Under the pieces are notes generated by a model. It was not told where the DNA came from. It saw only the letters and a program-made list of their open reading frames with translations, and did no database searches. From a candidate division KSB1 bacterium (GTDB lineage Bacteria > Zhuqueibacterota > Zhuqueibacteria > Zhuqueibacterales > Zhuqueibacteraceae), in contig JAPDQB010000009.1 of NCBI GenBank assembly GCA_034506175.1, forward strand, positions 62,001 to 126,000: DNA of 64,000 nucleotides, read 5' to 3'. Below, piece by piece: positions 25,036 to 33,174 of this stretch. The position numbers were made by a program, and so were the translations under genes. Numbering within the stretch: position 1 is the first letter of the stretch; every line of letters begins with the position of its first letter.

Positions 25036-26685
25036 ATGAGAAAGCACAACAGCGGGATCATCGTGAGAAAGCAAAAACTTTTCGCCATGCTCATTGCAAT
25101 CGCGTCAACCATGCCGCTGGCCTCGGCAAGCGCGCAGAGTTTTATCGAAACGCGCCTTCGGTCCGAAGCCGGCGGCGTGGAAGGAATTTTCATTCACATC
25201 ACGCCACCAGTGCAGGCGCGTTATGGCGCCAGCGGCGCACCGGTGGTCATTCATCTCGCCGGCGGCTTCAGCAGCATCGGCTTGACGGTCGCCAATCCGC
25301 CGTGGTCGTTGCCGGATTGCATCGAGATTCGTTTCAACTTTCCCGGTGGCGGTTCGGGCCCAACGTTGAGTGGCGGCATTTATGACGATCGTGGACCAAA
25401 TTGTTTGAAAGCCTTGCGTGACGTCATCCGCTTTGCGTTGGGCATCACTGCGGATGTGAATGGCAAAAAACTCTCCCAACTGGTGAATCCCATCGTTCCG
25501 CTCGCTTCCAATGTCGGCCTTGTCGGTTGGTCGAATGGCGGCAATGGCACGCTTGGCGTTGCCGGTGTGCATGGCAGTGAAATCGCCGGCTTGGCGTGGA
25601 TCGTGAATTGGGAGTCGCCGGTGGGCGATGGCATGGCCAATCTCGAATGCGGCGCGCTGCCGCGGCCGGGCGTGAGTGGACAGAATCCCGCCGTGAATCC
25701 GGCCTATAATCCCGACACCGGTGAGTTTGATTTGACGATGTTGGCGTACAGTGACACGGTCAACATCGCGGTGCAAGGGCCGGCGTTGCGCGGCGGTTTG
25801 TATTTCGATGTCCGTCGCAACGGCATTGCCGACCTCGGGGTCGATTTCATCCTGCGGCCGCATCTCTGGCGCGTTGACAATGTCCCGAAAGTTTATTATT
25901 CCAATCGTATCATCAAGGCTGCCAGCGCGGGCAATCTCCTGCCGGCGACATGGCCCTCACACATCTCCAGTGTTGCGGAGACCGGAGAGTTTTGGCATTG
26001 GCGTGACGGCGGGCATTGGTTTGCAGAGGCCGTCAGGCAGCTTCCCAATCTCATGTTCATCGTCGAAGCCGCGGCCGTGGATCATCTGCAAACGGCGCCG
26101 GATCATCCGCATGTGCTGATTCAATACGAAGGCATGCGCCAGGCGGGCGCGCGTTTCGTGCGCTTGAATCCCGATCGCGCGTATGTGGAAAGCGTGCTTG
26201 GTCGTTCAGCGGCGACTGCTGCGGACAACGATGCATTCACGCCCTTCGATCATTTGAGCATTCGCAATGCACTGGAACCGGCAGGCGCCGGCGGCGTGCC
26301 AACCAATGCCGGCGTGGCAGCGGCGATTTATGAGCTGGCCGATCGCACGCAGTATGGCAATCTCTCTCCACAACTCGGCGGCGTTTTGACGAGTGTGAAG
26401 GAGAGAGAGGCTGCCCTGCCGGCGGCTTTTGCGCTGGCGCAGAATTATCCGAATCCATTCAATCCCTCTACCGTGATCAGTTTTCAGTTGCCGGTGAGCG
26501 GTCACGTGACGCTCAAAGTGTTCGACGTGAATGGCCGAGAAGTTTCGACGCTGGTGGATAGTGAAATGGCGGCGGGAAATCACGCTGTGACATTTGCGCC
26601 GCGCGATTTGGCCGGCGGGATTTATTTCTACCAACTCACCGCCGGCAAATTTTCACAAACGCGCAAGGCGGTGATGGTGAAATAA
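25036..26685 (+). CDS. alpha/beta-hydrolase-fold secreted protein with T9SS sorting domain (copy 2)
   Basis: 549 residues from ATG 25036 (GGAGCAG upstream); the frame is open further upstream but lacks a signal there. Signal region QKLFAMLIAIASTMPLASAS. Core as in copy 1: nucleophile Ser166 in LVGWSNGGNGTL, and VDHLQTAPDHPHVLIQYEG. The catalytic part matches copy 1, but from VSGHVTLKVFDVNGREVSTL to KFSQTRKAVMVK it matches the BNR gene upstream instead, as does the following intergenic DNA. It is therefore a mosaic of the two neighbours. Substrate unknown. Confidence 0.7.
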   Translation: MRKHNSGIIVRKQKLFAMLIAIASTMPLASASAQSFIETRLRSEAGGVEGIFIHITPPVQARYGASGAPVVIHLAGGFSSIGLTVANPPWSLPDCIEIRFNFPGGGSGPTLSGGIYDDRGPNCLKALRDVIRFALGITADVNGKKLSQLVNPIVPLASNVGLVGWSNGGNGTLGVAGVHGSEIAGLAWIVNWESPVGDGMANLECGALPRPGVSGQNPAVNPAYNPDTGEFDLTMLAYSDTVNIAVQGPALRGGLYFDVRRNGIADLGVDFILRPHLWRVDNVPKVYYSNRIIKAASAGNLLPATWPSHISSVAETGEFWHWRDGGHWFAEAVRQLPNLMFIVEAAAVDHLQTAPDHPHVLIQYEGMRQAGARFVRLNPDRAYVESVLGRSAATAADNDAFTPFDHLSIRNALEPAGAGGVPTNAGVAAAIYELADRTQYGNLSPQLGGVLTSVKEREAALPAAFALAQNYPNPFNPSTVISFQLPVSGHVTLKVFDVNGREVSTLVDSEMAAGNHAVTFAPRDLAGGIYFYQLTAGKFSQTRKAVMVK

Positions 26686-26687
26686 GA

Positions 26688-27130
26688 ATTGTAGCGCAGG
26701 CTTCCAGCCTGCAGGAGTTATGCAATCGCAAAAACTTTTTTCGAGCCGTAAAATTCGGCAGGCAGGATGCCTGGGTTACAAAAGCAGCGGCCAAATTTTC
26801 ACAAACGCGCAAGGCGGTGTTGATGAGGTGAATCGTGACACGGGCGTACGAGTTTAGCCCTCTGAACCGGAGTGTAATGCTTTAGCGTTGCGGTTGGTGC
26901 TGTATACTGTTTGAATTCTAAAGATCAGTGAACACCTGAATGAAGCAAAACCAAAGCGTTGCATTTCGAATTTTGTTTTGCTAAATTCTTACACGTAAAT
27001 TCTTACACGCCGGCTGCCTGCCTGCAAGAGCCTGCTGCAAGGCAAAAGCTTTCTCACTCCTCTAATTCGGCAGGCAGGATGCCTGGGTTACAAAAGCAGC
27101 GGCCAAATTTTCCCAAACGCACAAGGCGCT
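26688..27130. repeat. repeat-rich intergenic region
   Basis: Contains a second copy of the 24829 repeat (26688-26805), a tail reading RKAVLMR-stop, then a palindromic element (26848-26997) with arms GTACGAGTTTAGCC and GCTAAATTCTTAC, and a third partial copy of the GGCAGGCAGGATGCCTGGGT unit (27066-27125). 26815-27060 matches 36025-36275 closely. No gene is apparent. Confidence 0.7.
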
Positions 27131-27174
27131 GTGGTTGCGATGATACCACGCTTGAACCTCGCGAGGAGTTTGTC

Positions 27175-28644
27175 ATGCTTTTCACCGCAAAAATGCTGGC
27201 AGTTGCTCTGCTTGTCCTGTTGTGGCTTTGGCCCGGTGAAGCCGTTCCGCAAGCTGCGGGTGAAACGCAGATTTGGTTTCAACACGACGACTTTGTGGAT
27301 GTCAACGGCGACGGAGAACCCGAGTTCGTTCCGGACATGCTGGCACGATGGTACAATCACGGAACGTGGAGCCGCGCTCTCGACAACATGGCCGTTTATT
27401 CCCTGCACGAGAACCTGTTCAAAACCGGTGGCGCTCCCAATGGCATGGGCGAAAAATTTCTGCGGCTGTTGCGGGATCATTTCGGTGACAAACCAACCGC
27501 CGAACTCCACACGGCCTACTTGAAATTGATCTTGCCGGTGCTGCATGCGCATGGCGTCGCATTGCAAATCCACACGGTGGGTTCCAAGGGCGATTTTGTT
27601 CCCTGGGAAATGTACGGCACCACGAATGGGCAGGATACCATCGTCTATCCCCGTAACCCCAAGGGGCTGGAATTAGTGCAACGGACGCTGCGTCTCGTCA
27701 ACGGCGTGTGCGACAGTCTCTTCGATGACGGCTATCGCGTCAGCTCCATAAAACTCCAAAGTGTGCTCTCCGGCCTTTGGCAGCGCGGCTTGCAGAACAA
27801 TGTTTACTGCGCTCTGGAATACATGAAGGCGGTTCAGGCAGAGTATCCAGAGATCAAATTTTATTTGGGCGATGCCCTGCTGCAAAGGCGCGATCATGAC
27901 AAACAAAAGGGTTGGCGGGAGGCTTATCAGGCCCTGCATCAAACGATGCGCCATGATCAAAAAGGATATGCGCACCTGAATTTTGAAGGCCTCCGCCTTG
28001 AGTTCGACAAAAATTGGCAGGATTCTCTTCAATTCGAAAATGCCCGGGGTTGGCATGAATTGACTGACGCCGGAGCATTTGCCATGATCCGGAGTTTCGG
28101 CTGGAAGGCGGGCCTGGAGCACAACCATCCCCATGCGGCTGATGAATGGGAGTATGAAAAAGTGGTGCTCCGCACCGCCGCCAAGTCGCGCGAGCTCAAC
28201 CTGCATTGGGATTTTGCCGTGTTGCACAGCGATGAAGCTGGAGGCAGCGGTCGCGCTTACCCTTACGAGGTTGCGCCCGAAAATCGCGGGCCAAATGAGC
28301 CACCCACTTTTGCCTCAGTGTTGAATAAACTTTTCGATTTTTATAATGCAGTGACCTCTGTCCATCAGCTTGATCCGGTCACGGGGTTTCGGATGTTTCA
28401 AAACCATCCCAATCCGTTTAACTCAACAACCACGATTCGTTTTTCACTACCACAGCGAGAGCATGTGAGCCTGAAAGTCTTCGATGTTCTCGGCAGAAAA
28501 GTGACAACGCTCGTAGATGGTGAATTGAACCCAGGGGAGCAGTCGGTTGTCTTTGACGCAAAGAACTTACCGAGCGGTGTGTATTTCTATCGCTTGCAGG
28601 CAGGAACATTTGTTCAACAAAGAAAAATCGAGGTACTAAGATGA
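27175..28644 (+). CDS. secreted T9SS protein of unknown function
   Basis: 489 residues from ATG 27175, with GAGGAG at 27162-27167; the upstream open frame is only repeat DNA. Signal peptide (MLAVALLVLLWLWPGEAV). An EF-hand-like calcium loop, DVNGDGEPEF, follows at once. The main part (LHAHGVALQIHTVGSKGDF, EIKFYLGDALLQRRDHD, FGWKAGLEHNHPHAADEWE) has alternating strand/helix character suggestive of a barrel, with His-rich segments, but I do not recognise a family. The sorting domain is divergent at its start (QNHPNPFNSTTTIRF). Stop and next start overlap as ATGA, so it is coupled to the next gene. Confidence 0.6.
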   Translation: MLFTAKMLAVALLVLLWLWPGEAVPQAAGETQIWFQHDDFVDVNGDGEPEFVPDMLARWYNHGTWSRALDNMAVYSLHENLFKTGGAPNGMGEKFLRLLRDHFGDKPTAELHTAYLKLILPVLHAHGVALQIHTVGSKGDFVPWEMYGTTNGQDTIVYPRNPKGLELVQRTLRLVNGVCDSLFDDGYRVSSIKLQSVLSGLWQRGLQNNVYCALEYMKAVQAEYPEIKFYLGDALLQRRDHDKQKGWREAYQALHQTMRHDQKGYAHLNFEGLRLEFDKNWQDSLQFENARGWHELTDAGAFAMIRSFGWKAGLEHNHPHAADEWEYEKVVLRTAAKSRELNLHWDFAVLHSDEAGGSGRAYPYEVAPENRGPNEPPTFASVLNKLFDFYNAVTSVHQLDPVTGFRMFQNHPNPFNSTTTIRFSLPQREHVSLKVFDVLGRKVTTLVDGELNPGEQSVVFDAKNLPSGVYFYRLQAGTFVQQRKIEVLR

Positions 28645-30581
28645 CGCGGAACGCTGAGAACAGTAGTACGGTGTCAGTTGTTCTCGCTTTGTTGTGCCTG
28701 GCATTTCTTCCAGAAACCTATGCCCAGCAACAAACGTACACTCTCGAGACCTCACTCTTCCGTCTCGTGTTCAATCGCTTCACGGTGGGTGGAGACGGCT
28801 ACGCCACCGGCATACGAGAGTGTCGGTATTTGCCAACGAATAGAGCGTTCACGATGCACGAAATGTGGACGACCATTGCCAATCTCGACAGCGGCTGGGA
28901 CGACCCCGACTGGGTTTCTGTCGTACAGGTCTCTGTCACCGCGAAAGACGTGACGGTTCACTTCGGCCCGGGCAAAAGCATCACCATGCGAGTAACGTCG
29001 CACAGCCGTTTCCTCGAATTTCAACTCACGGACGTGACCGGTAACTGTGGCGACATCCGCCTGTTTGGCCCCCTCTTTCTTGGACTCCCTCAGGGAGTCT
29101 TGCCCAGCACAAGGGGTGACTACGAGCAGGTCACATACCTCGGCAACGGCTACTATGCCTGTCTCATCGGAGCCAATGCAAACACGGGAATATTCAGATA
29201 CTGGGAGACTCCCAATGACACATCTGTGCTCTTGAACTCTATCTCGCCACGGTACCTTCCCACGGCAGGAGTGCCGCATCGCACCCAGCGGTTCGCCTTC
29301 TTTATCTGTCAGGAACAACATTTGAGGAATATCATCAGGGAGGTTGAGCTTTACTTTGACTATCCCTACGGAAGCAGCCTCAAGGAGAATTCCGAGAACA
29401 ACATAGACTATCTTTTCCTTCTCGATCTGAACGGTGCATCGGCTCAGAACATCATTCAACTCTGTCAGGCGACAGGGCTGGGGGCCGTCATGCTATATAT
29501 GGAATTGTGGTCCGATTGGAGAGCGCAGGATGAGCCGTTCAAACTAAGACCCGGCATCAAGCTGTTGGTCGACTCTCTGATGGCTGCGGGATTGATCGTG
29601 GGGTTGCATTCGTATGTGCATCTTGTTCCGCACAATGGATACTACGCCATCCGCTATCCGACGCAGGTTTCTCAAACTATTATCGATGGCATATTCAGGA
29701 GCCTCACGTGGACAAACACTTTGCCCGACTCCGTTGCGATACACTTTGCAGCAAGGGTTGATTCGCTGAATGCCAACTGGCTCTACTTTGATGGCAACGA
29801 TCGCTTACTCGAAATGAACGGCCAGCATGTGACGTATCTCGACCCGTATCTTGATGCGAGAATGACAACACGGATCATGCAGGAGTTGCGGCAGAGGAAT
29901 CACGACCTGAAGATTTTCCAGAGTGCCGGCGGCACGTTGTGTTATCCCTACTTGAGTCGTGCCGGCCAGGTTGATTACTGGGACGTCCATCCTGTATGGG
30001 GAAGGACACCGATTCAGGAGATGGATTTCATTGCTTCACAGGCCGTCCACAGGCGGAGAGCATTTTTGTATTCTGACCTCGGTTGGTTTGGGAGAGATAT
30101 ACATACTCCACCTCCCCAGCGGCGGCGGGATGCCCGCTGGGATGAGTGGCAGTACCTGTGCAATGTTTCTCTGAACGACAACATCCCGATCGGCATTCGA
30201 ACCTCATACAATGACTTCATGACCGATCCATTACGCGACAGTATCGTGCCATTGCTGCGAGAAACGATCCGTCAGCGGCGGGGATTGGTTGGGATTTCTT
30301 CCGATGAGACGGTGCTGTTGCAGTTCCACTTGGAGCAGAACTATCCGAATCCGTTTAATCCAACAACGACGATTTCCTTTAGTCTTCCATTAGGATCGTT
30401 TGTATCGCTGAAAGTATTTGATGCTTTGGGAAGAGAAGTGTCAACTTTGGTTTCCGAAGAGTTGGCTGCCGGAACGTACGTGAGGCAGTGGGAGGCTGCC
30501 GGCTTGCCGAGCGGTGTATATTTTTATCGCTTGCAGGCGGGTTCATTCACGGAGACCAAGAAACTCATTTTGCTCAGGTAA
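28641..30581 (+). CDS. secreted glycosidase-like TIM-barrel protein with T9SS sorting domain
   Basis: 646 residues, ATG overlapping the previous stop. Signal peptide (VVLALLCLAFLPETYAQ). A beta-sandwich-like N-terminal half (residues 25-245) precedes a barrel resembling clan-D type glycosidases: LGAVMLYMELWSDW, LMAAGLIVGLHSYVHLVP, ANWLYFDGNDRLLEM, IFQSAGGTLCYPYLSR, YWDVHPVWGR. Asp in YFDG is a candidate nucleophile, by analogy only. The sorting domain is QNYPNPFNPTTTISF to ETKKLILLR. An attC-like site starts 12 bases after the stop. Base use differs from the genes before 27 kb. Confidence 0.6.
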   Translation: MTRNAENSSTVSVVLALLCLAFLPETYAQQQTYTLETSLFRLVFNRFTVGGDGYATGIRECRYLPTNRAFTMHEMWTTIANLDSGWDDPDWVSVVQVSVTAKDVTVHFGPGKSITMRVTSHSRFLEFQLTDVTGNCGDIRLFGPLFLGLPQGVLPSTRGDYEQVTYLGNGYYACLIGANANTGIFRYWETPNDTSVLLNSISPRYLPTAGVPHRTQRFAFFICQEQHLRNIIREVELYFDYPYGSSLKENSENNIDYLFLLDLNGASAQNIIQLCQATGLGAVMLYMELWSDWRAQDEPFKLRPGIKLLVDSLMAAGLIVGLHSYVHLVPHNGYYAIRYPTQVSQTIIDGIFRSLTWTNTLPDSVAIHFAARVDSLNANWLYFDGNDRLLEMNGQHVTYLDPYLDARMTTRIMQELRQRNHDLKIFQSAGGTLCYPYLSRAGQVDYWDVHPVWGRTPIQEMDFIASQAVHRRRAFLYSDLGWFGRDIHTPPPQRRRDARWDEWQYLCNVSLNDNIPIGIRTSYNDFMTDPLRDSIVPLLRETIRQRRGLVGISSDETVLLQFHLEQNYPNPFNPTTTISFSLPLGSFVSLKVFDALGREVSTLVSEELAAGTYVRQWEAAGLPSGVYFYRLQAGSFTETKKLILLR

Positions 30582-30592
30582 GAGGCAACTGC

Positions 30593-30774
30593 AGTTAACA
30601 AGCGCAAGCACGCCATTGTTTTTGCCGCGGATTTGGTTTGCCGCGCCAGCCACGCGAGAAAATGAGTCATTTATAGCGTGGCTGTCGCCGCATCATTTCG
30701 CCTGCCCCGAACAAAGCGTCGGGGGCACGCTTGTAGCGGCAAAACAAACGGCGTTGTTGCTGCACACGTTATGT
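30593..30774 (+). other. integron attC-like recombination site A
   Basis: Left end AGTTAAC (30593-30599) and right end GTTATGT (30768-30774) fit degenerate R'' and R' core sites. Between them are long imperfect inverted arms: ACGCCATTGTTTTTGCCGC on the left, GCGGCAAAACAAACGGCGT on the right, with TTGTTGCTGCACAC before R'. 182 bases long. It is clearly related to site B at 31725 and sits just before the start of a gene, as attC sites do. Confidence 0.6.
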
Positions 30775-30799
30775 GCCATTTTGCCAACGAAGGTGAATC

Positions 30800-31690
30800 A
30801 TGAAACAAATATTCATCGGTCTAGTCGCCCTCGGATTCTTGCTTGTTGGGAGTAAGGTTCTCGCTCACCCCGGCTCCGGAATCGTCGTGGATCGGCAAGG
30901 CAACGTCTACTTCGTCGACACTGGCTCTGGCGTTTGGAGGATAGGACGAGATGGGAAGCTTACAAAACTTTCAGCGCTGGCGTATCACTGGATGGCTATT
31001 GACATCGATAACAGGCTTGCAACCGTAAAGTTGCCATACTTCCGTCAGAGTAGTGCAATTGTAACACGGGACTCCAACGATCCACGGATTCTCGTTTCCA
31101 GCGACTTTCCTATTACCATCGGACGTGATGGCAGTTTGTACTACCCGTGGATTCCTTCGGGTGAGCAGGTGCAAATTTTTCGCCTTGCACCGTCCGGAAG
31201 TACGACAGTCGTCAAAACACTAGTCGCACGCACAGACAGTGGACCACTCCGATGGTTGAACGGCATCGTTGCATCGGCCGACGGTTCCATTTATTTTTCA
31301 GAAGACAAGGCAATCAGGAGAATTACCCCACAGGGTGAACTGACCACCGTTGCCAGCAACCTTAGCATTTCTGGCTATGGTTTGGTGCCGGGCGTTGAAT
31401 CCGAACTTGGACCGTACTTCCGTGGCCTTGACGTCGATACCGCGGGAACCCTTTACGTTGCCGCCACAGGGTGCAGAGCAGTCTTGAAAATCACAGCCGA
31501 CAGAAAAGTGACAACCATCCTGCAGACCTCAAGCCCATGGTCGCCAACGGCAGTTGCGCTATCCAGCAGCGATTTGTATGTGCTTGAGTACCTTCATACA
31601 GAAGGCGACAACAGGCGAGAATGGCTGCCACGGGTAAAAAAGGTTTCTTCTGATGGCAACGTGATAACCGTTGCAACCATCGACCGATGA
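30800..31690 (+). CDS. secreted NHL/SMP-30-like beta-propeller protein (gene cassette)
   Basis: 296 residues, signal peptide (IFIGLVALGFLLVGSKVLA). Repeats of the NHL/gluconolactonase-like propeller: GIVVDRQGNVYFVDTGSGV, TIGRDGSLYYPWIP, GIVASADGSIYFSEDKAI, GLDVDTAGTLYVAATGCRA, each followed by a strand naming the value. It is probably a binding or lactonase-type protein outside the cell; no T9SS domain. The gene starts 26 bases after attC-like site A and ends 35 bases before site B, so the unit 30769-31921 has the form of an integron cassette. AAGGTG precedes the ATG. Confidence 0.7.
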   Translation: MKQIFIGLVALGFLLVGSKVLAHPGSGIVVDRQGNVYFVDTGSGVWRIGRDGKLTKLSALAYHWMAIDIDNRLATVKLPYFRQSSAIVTRDSNDPRILVSSDFPITIGRDGSLYYPWIPSGEQVQIFRLAPSGSTTVVKTLVARTDSGPLRWLNGIVASADGSIYFSEDKAIRRITPQGELTTVASNLSISGYGLVPGVESELGPYFRGLDVDTAGTLYVAATGCRAVLKITADRKVTTILQTSSPWSPTAVALSSSDLYVLEYLHTEGDNRREWLPRVKKVSSDGNVITVATIDR

Positions 31691-31724
31691 AAGTCAGTAG
31701 TAAAGTGACCGTTGGCAAAACGGT

Positions 31725-31927
31725 ACATAACCGCAGCAACAACGGCACTCACTCATTTGATATGGTTCAGTTGAAGCTCAGGAAAGAAATAGTTGTGGTC
31801 GCTCCATTGTTTTTGCCGCGCGTTGGTTTGCGGCTTCGGGCGCGAGAAAATGAGTTGTTGATAGCGCCCTTCGCCGCATCGTTTTCGAGCGGCAAAAGCA
31901 ACGGCGTTGTTGCTGCAAACGTTAGGC
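31725..31927 (+). other. integron attC-like recombination site B
   Basis: Left end ACATAAC (31725-31731), the exact complement of the right end of site A, as expected for one cassette. Right end GTTAGGC (31921-31927), a perfect GTTRRRY core. Inner arms pair well: CGCAGCAACAACGGC against GCGTTGTTGCTGC, and CCATTGTTTTTGCCGC against GCGGCAAAAGCAACGG. 203 bases; shares GCGAGAAAATGAGT and CGCCGCATC with site A. Confidence 0.7.
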
Positions 31928-31958
31928 GAAACGCCATTAACAGAAGCGAGAATCAATC

Positions 31959-33038
31959 ATGTTCCATGTAGCCACATTCAGCATTTTTCTGTTGTGTTTC
32001 GGTTCCACGACACCTCTGAACGCGCGTCAGTTAACAGGACGTCAGGTTCCCGTCGGCGTCGATCCTCGTATTGAGTTGATGGGCGTCGTGCAGGTACTTG
32101 CGGACTATTTCGTCGTCACTCCTTACACCTCCAATTACAAGCAAGATGTCATCAACTACTTTTCTGCTTACAGAAATCATCCTGCTGTTCAAGGCTTCAA
32201 GAATTTAAGTGAGGCTGGCTTTGGTTTTGAAGCCGTGCCGGCGGTGATGCTCTGTCTTACCGACCCACCTGAGTTAGATCAGCGAAGACCTTTTCCTAAA
32301 ACTGCAATCGAGAGAACAGGTGACCAGCAAGCAATTGAGCGTTGGATAGAAAACCTCCGGGACTTCGCGCAAAGTAGCCAATTTATGAGATTCTACAACA
32401 GTCACACAAACACTTACACTGCCATTGTTCGATCTACAGAATCTGACGCCCAAAAGGCCCTCTCGGCTCTGCAGACATACTCCGGCATGGCACTTTCCAG
32501 ATGTTCTCTCATGCTAGGATTACTCCTGCATGACGGGGGCTTCGCGACAACGCTTGAACACCCTGAAGGCGTTCAGAACATCGCGATCATCGGTCCTACG
32601 GCACCGGTGAATGGGATGCCGGTCTTCGGCCCTGCAAGCCGCATTGCAGGTCTCACCTGGCATGAATTCAGTCATACCTTTGTGAACGCGTTGACGCAGG
32701 CGCACTGGGATACACTACGCCTGTATCAATCACTCTACGCACCTATCGCAAAGCAATTAACCGATCAGGCATATCCTGATTGGCAAACAGCGGTCAATGA
32801 ACACATCATCGTGGCGATTACCGTACGTCTGCTAGCAATCGAGCAGGGTGAAGAAGCAGCGGCACTTGAGTTGCAGAAACAAAAAGACAAAGGTTTCATC
32901 TATGCCGAAGCCTTAGTAAGCCGTCTCATCGAATTTGAGAATTTGCGCGAACAATACCCCACACTCGCGGATTTCTTCCCGAGGCTGATTTCGGTGTTCA
33001 AAGACATTTCACGAAGAACAAGAAACCCTGGCCGGTAG
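31959..33038 (+). CDS. DUF4932-like secreted zincin-type metalloprotease (gene cassette)
   Basis: 359 residues with a signal peptide (MFHVATFSIFLLCFGSTTPL). DPRIELMGVVQVLADY at the start and the HEXXH-type motif TWHEFSHTFVN in the middle, with a later VNEHIIVAITVRLL that could supply the third ligand, fit the DUF4932 family, thought to be metallopeptidases. It starts 32 bases after attC-like site B and ends 41 bases before half-site C, whose GCCTAAC complements GTTAGGC of site B. It therefore has the form of a second cassette. Confidence 0.7.
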   Translation: MFHVATFSIFLLCFGSTTPLNARQLTGRQVPVGVDPRIELMGVVQVLADYFVVTPYTSNYKQDVINYFSAYRNHPAVQGFKNLSEAGFGFEAVPAVMLCLTDPPELDQRRPFPKTAIERTGDQQAIERWIENLRDFAQSSQFMRFYNSHTNTYTAIVRSTESDAQKALSALQTYSGMALSRCSLMLGLLLHDGGFATTLEHPEGVQNIAIIGPTAPVNGMPVFGPASRIAGLTWHEFSHTFVNALTQAHWDTLRLYQSLYAPIAKQLTDQAYPDWQTAVNEHIIVAITVRLLAIEQGEEAAALELQKQKDKGFIYAEALVSRLIEFENLREQYPTLADFFPRLISVFKDISRRTRNPGR

Positions 33039-33078
33039 GTCTGATGATCAGGATTCGCTTCTTCAGCAATGGCGCTTC

Positions 33079-33117
33079 GCCTAACAGGCAAAAGCACGCC
33101 GCTCCATCATTTGATAA
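33079..33117 (+). other. attC-like half-site C
   Basis: GCCTAAC (33079-33085) is a perfect R'' core and complements the R' of site B. AGGCAAAAGCACGCCG follows as in site A. The matching right half is missing: the next gene's signal-peptide region starts within 90 bases. ATTTGATA near 33109 pairs with TATCAAAT near 33161, but no GTTRRRY core follows convincingly. The array was cut here. Confidence 0.5.
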
Positions 33118-33174
33118 GAATTATTGATGTCGCTCAATGCCGCTTGCCGCAAAAAAATAGTATCAAATGACCAA

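Noticed and set aside
26848-27000. tRNA-like or riboswitch-like fold
   Set aside because: The arms are palindromic and recur at several loci; no tRNA loops or known riboswitch core.
28641-30581. Third integron cassette upstream of attC site A
   Set aside because: Its start codon overlaps the preceding gene's stop, with no recombination core between, so it is not a separate cassette; site A may have been acquired next to it.
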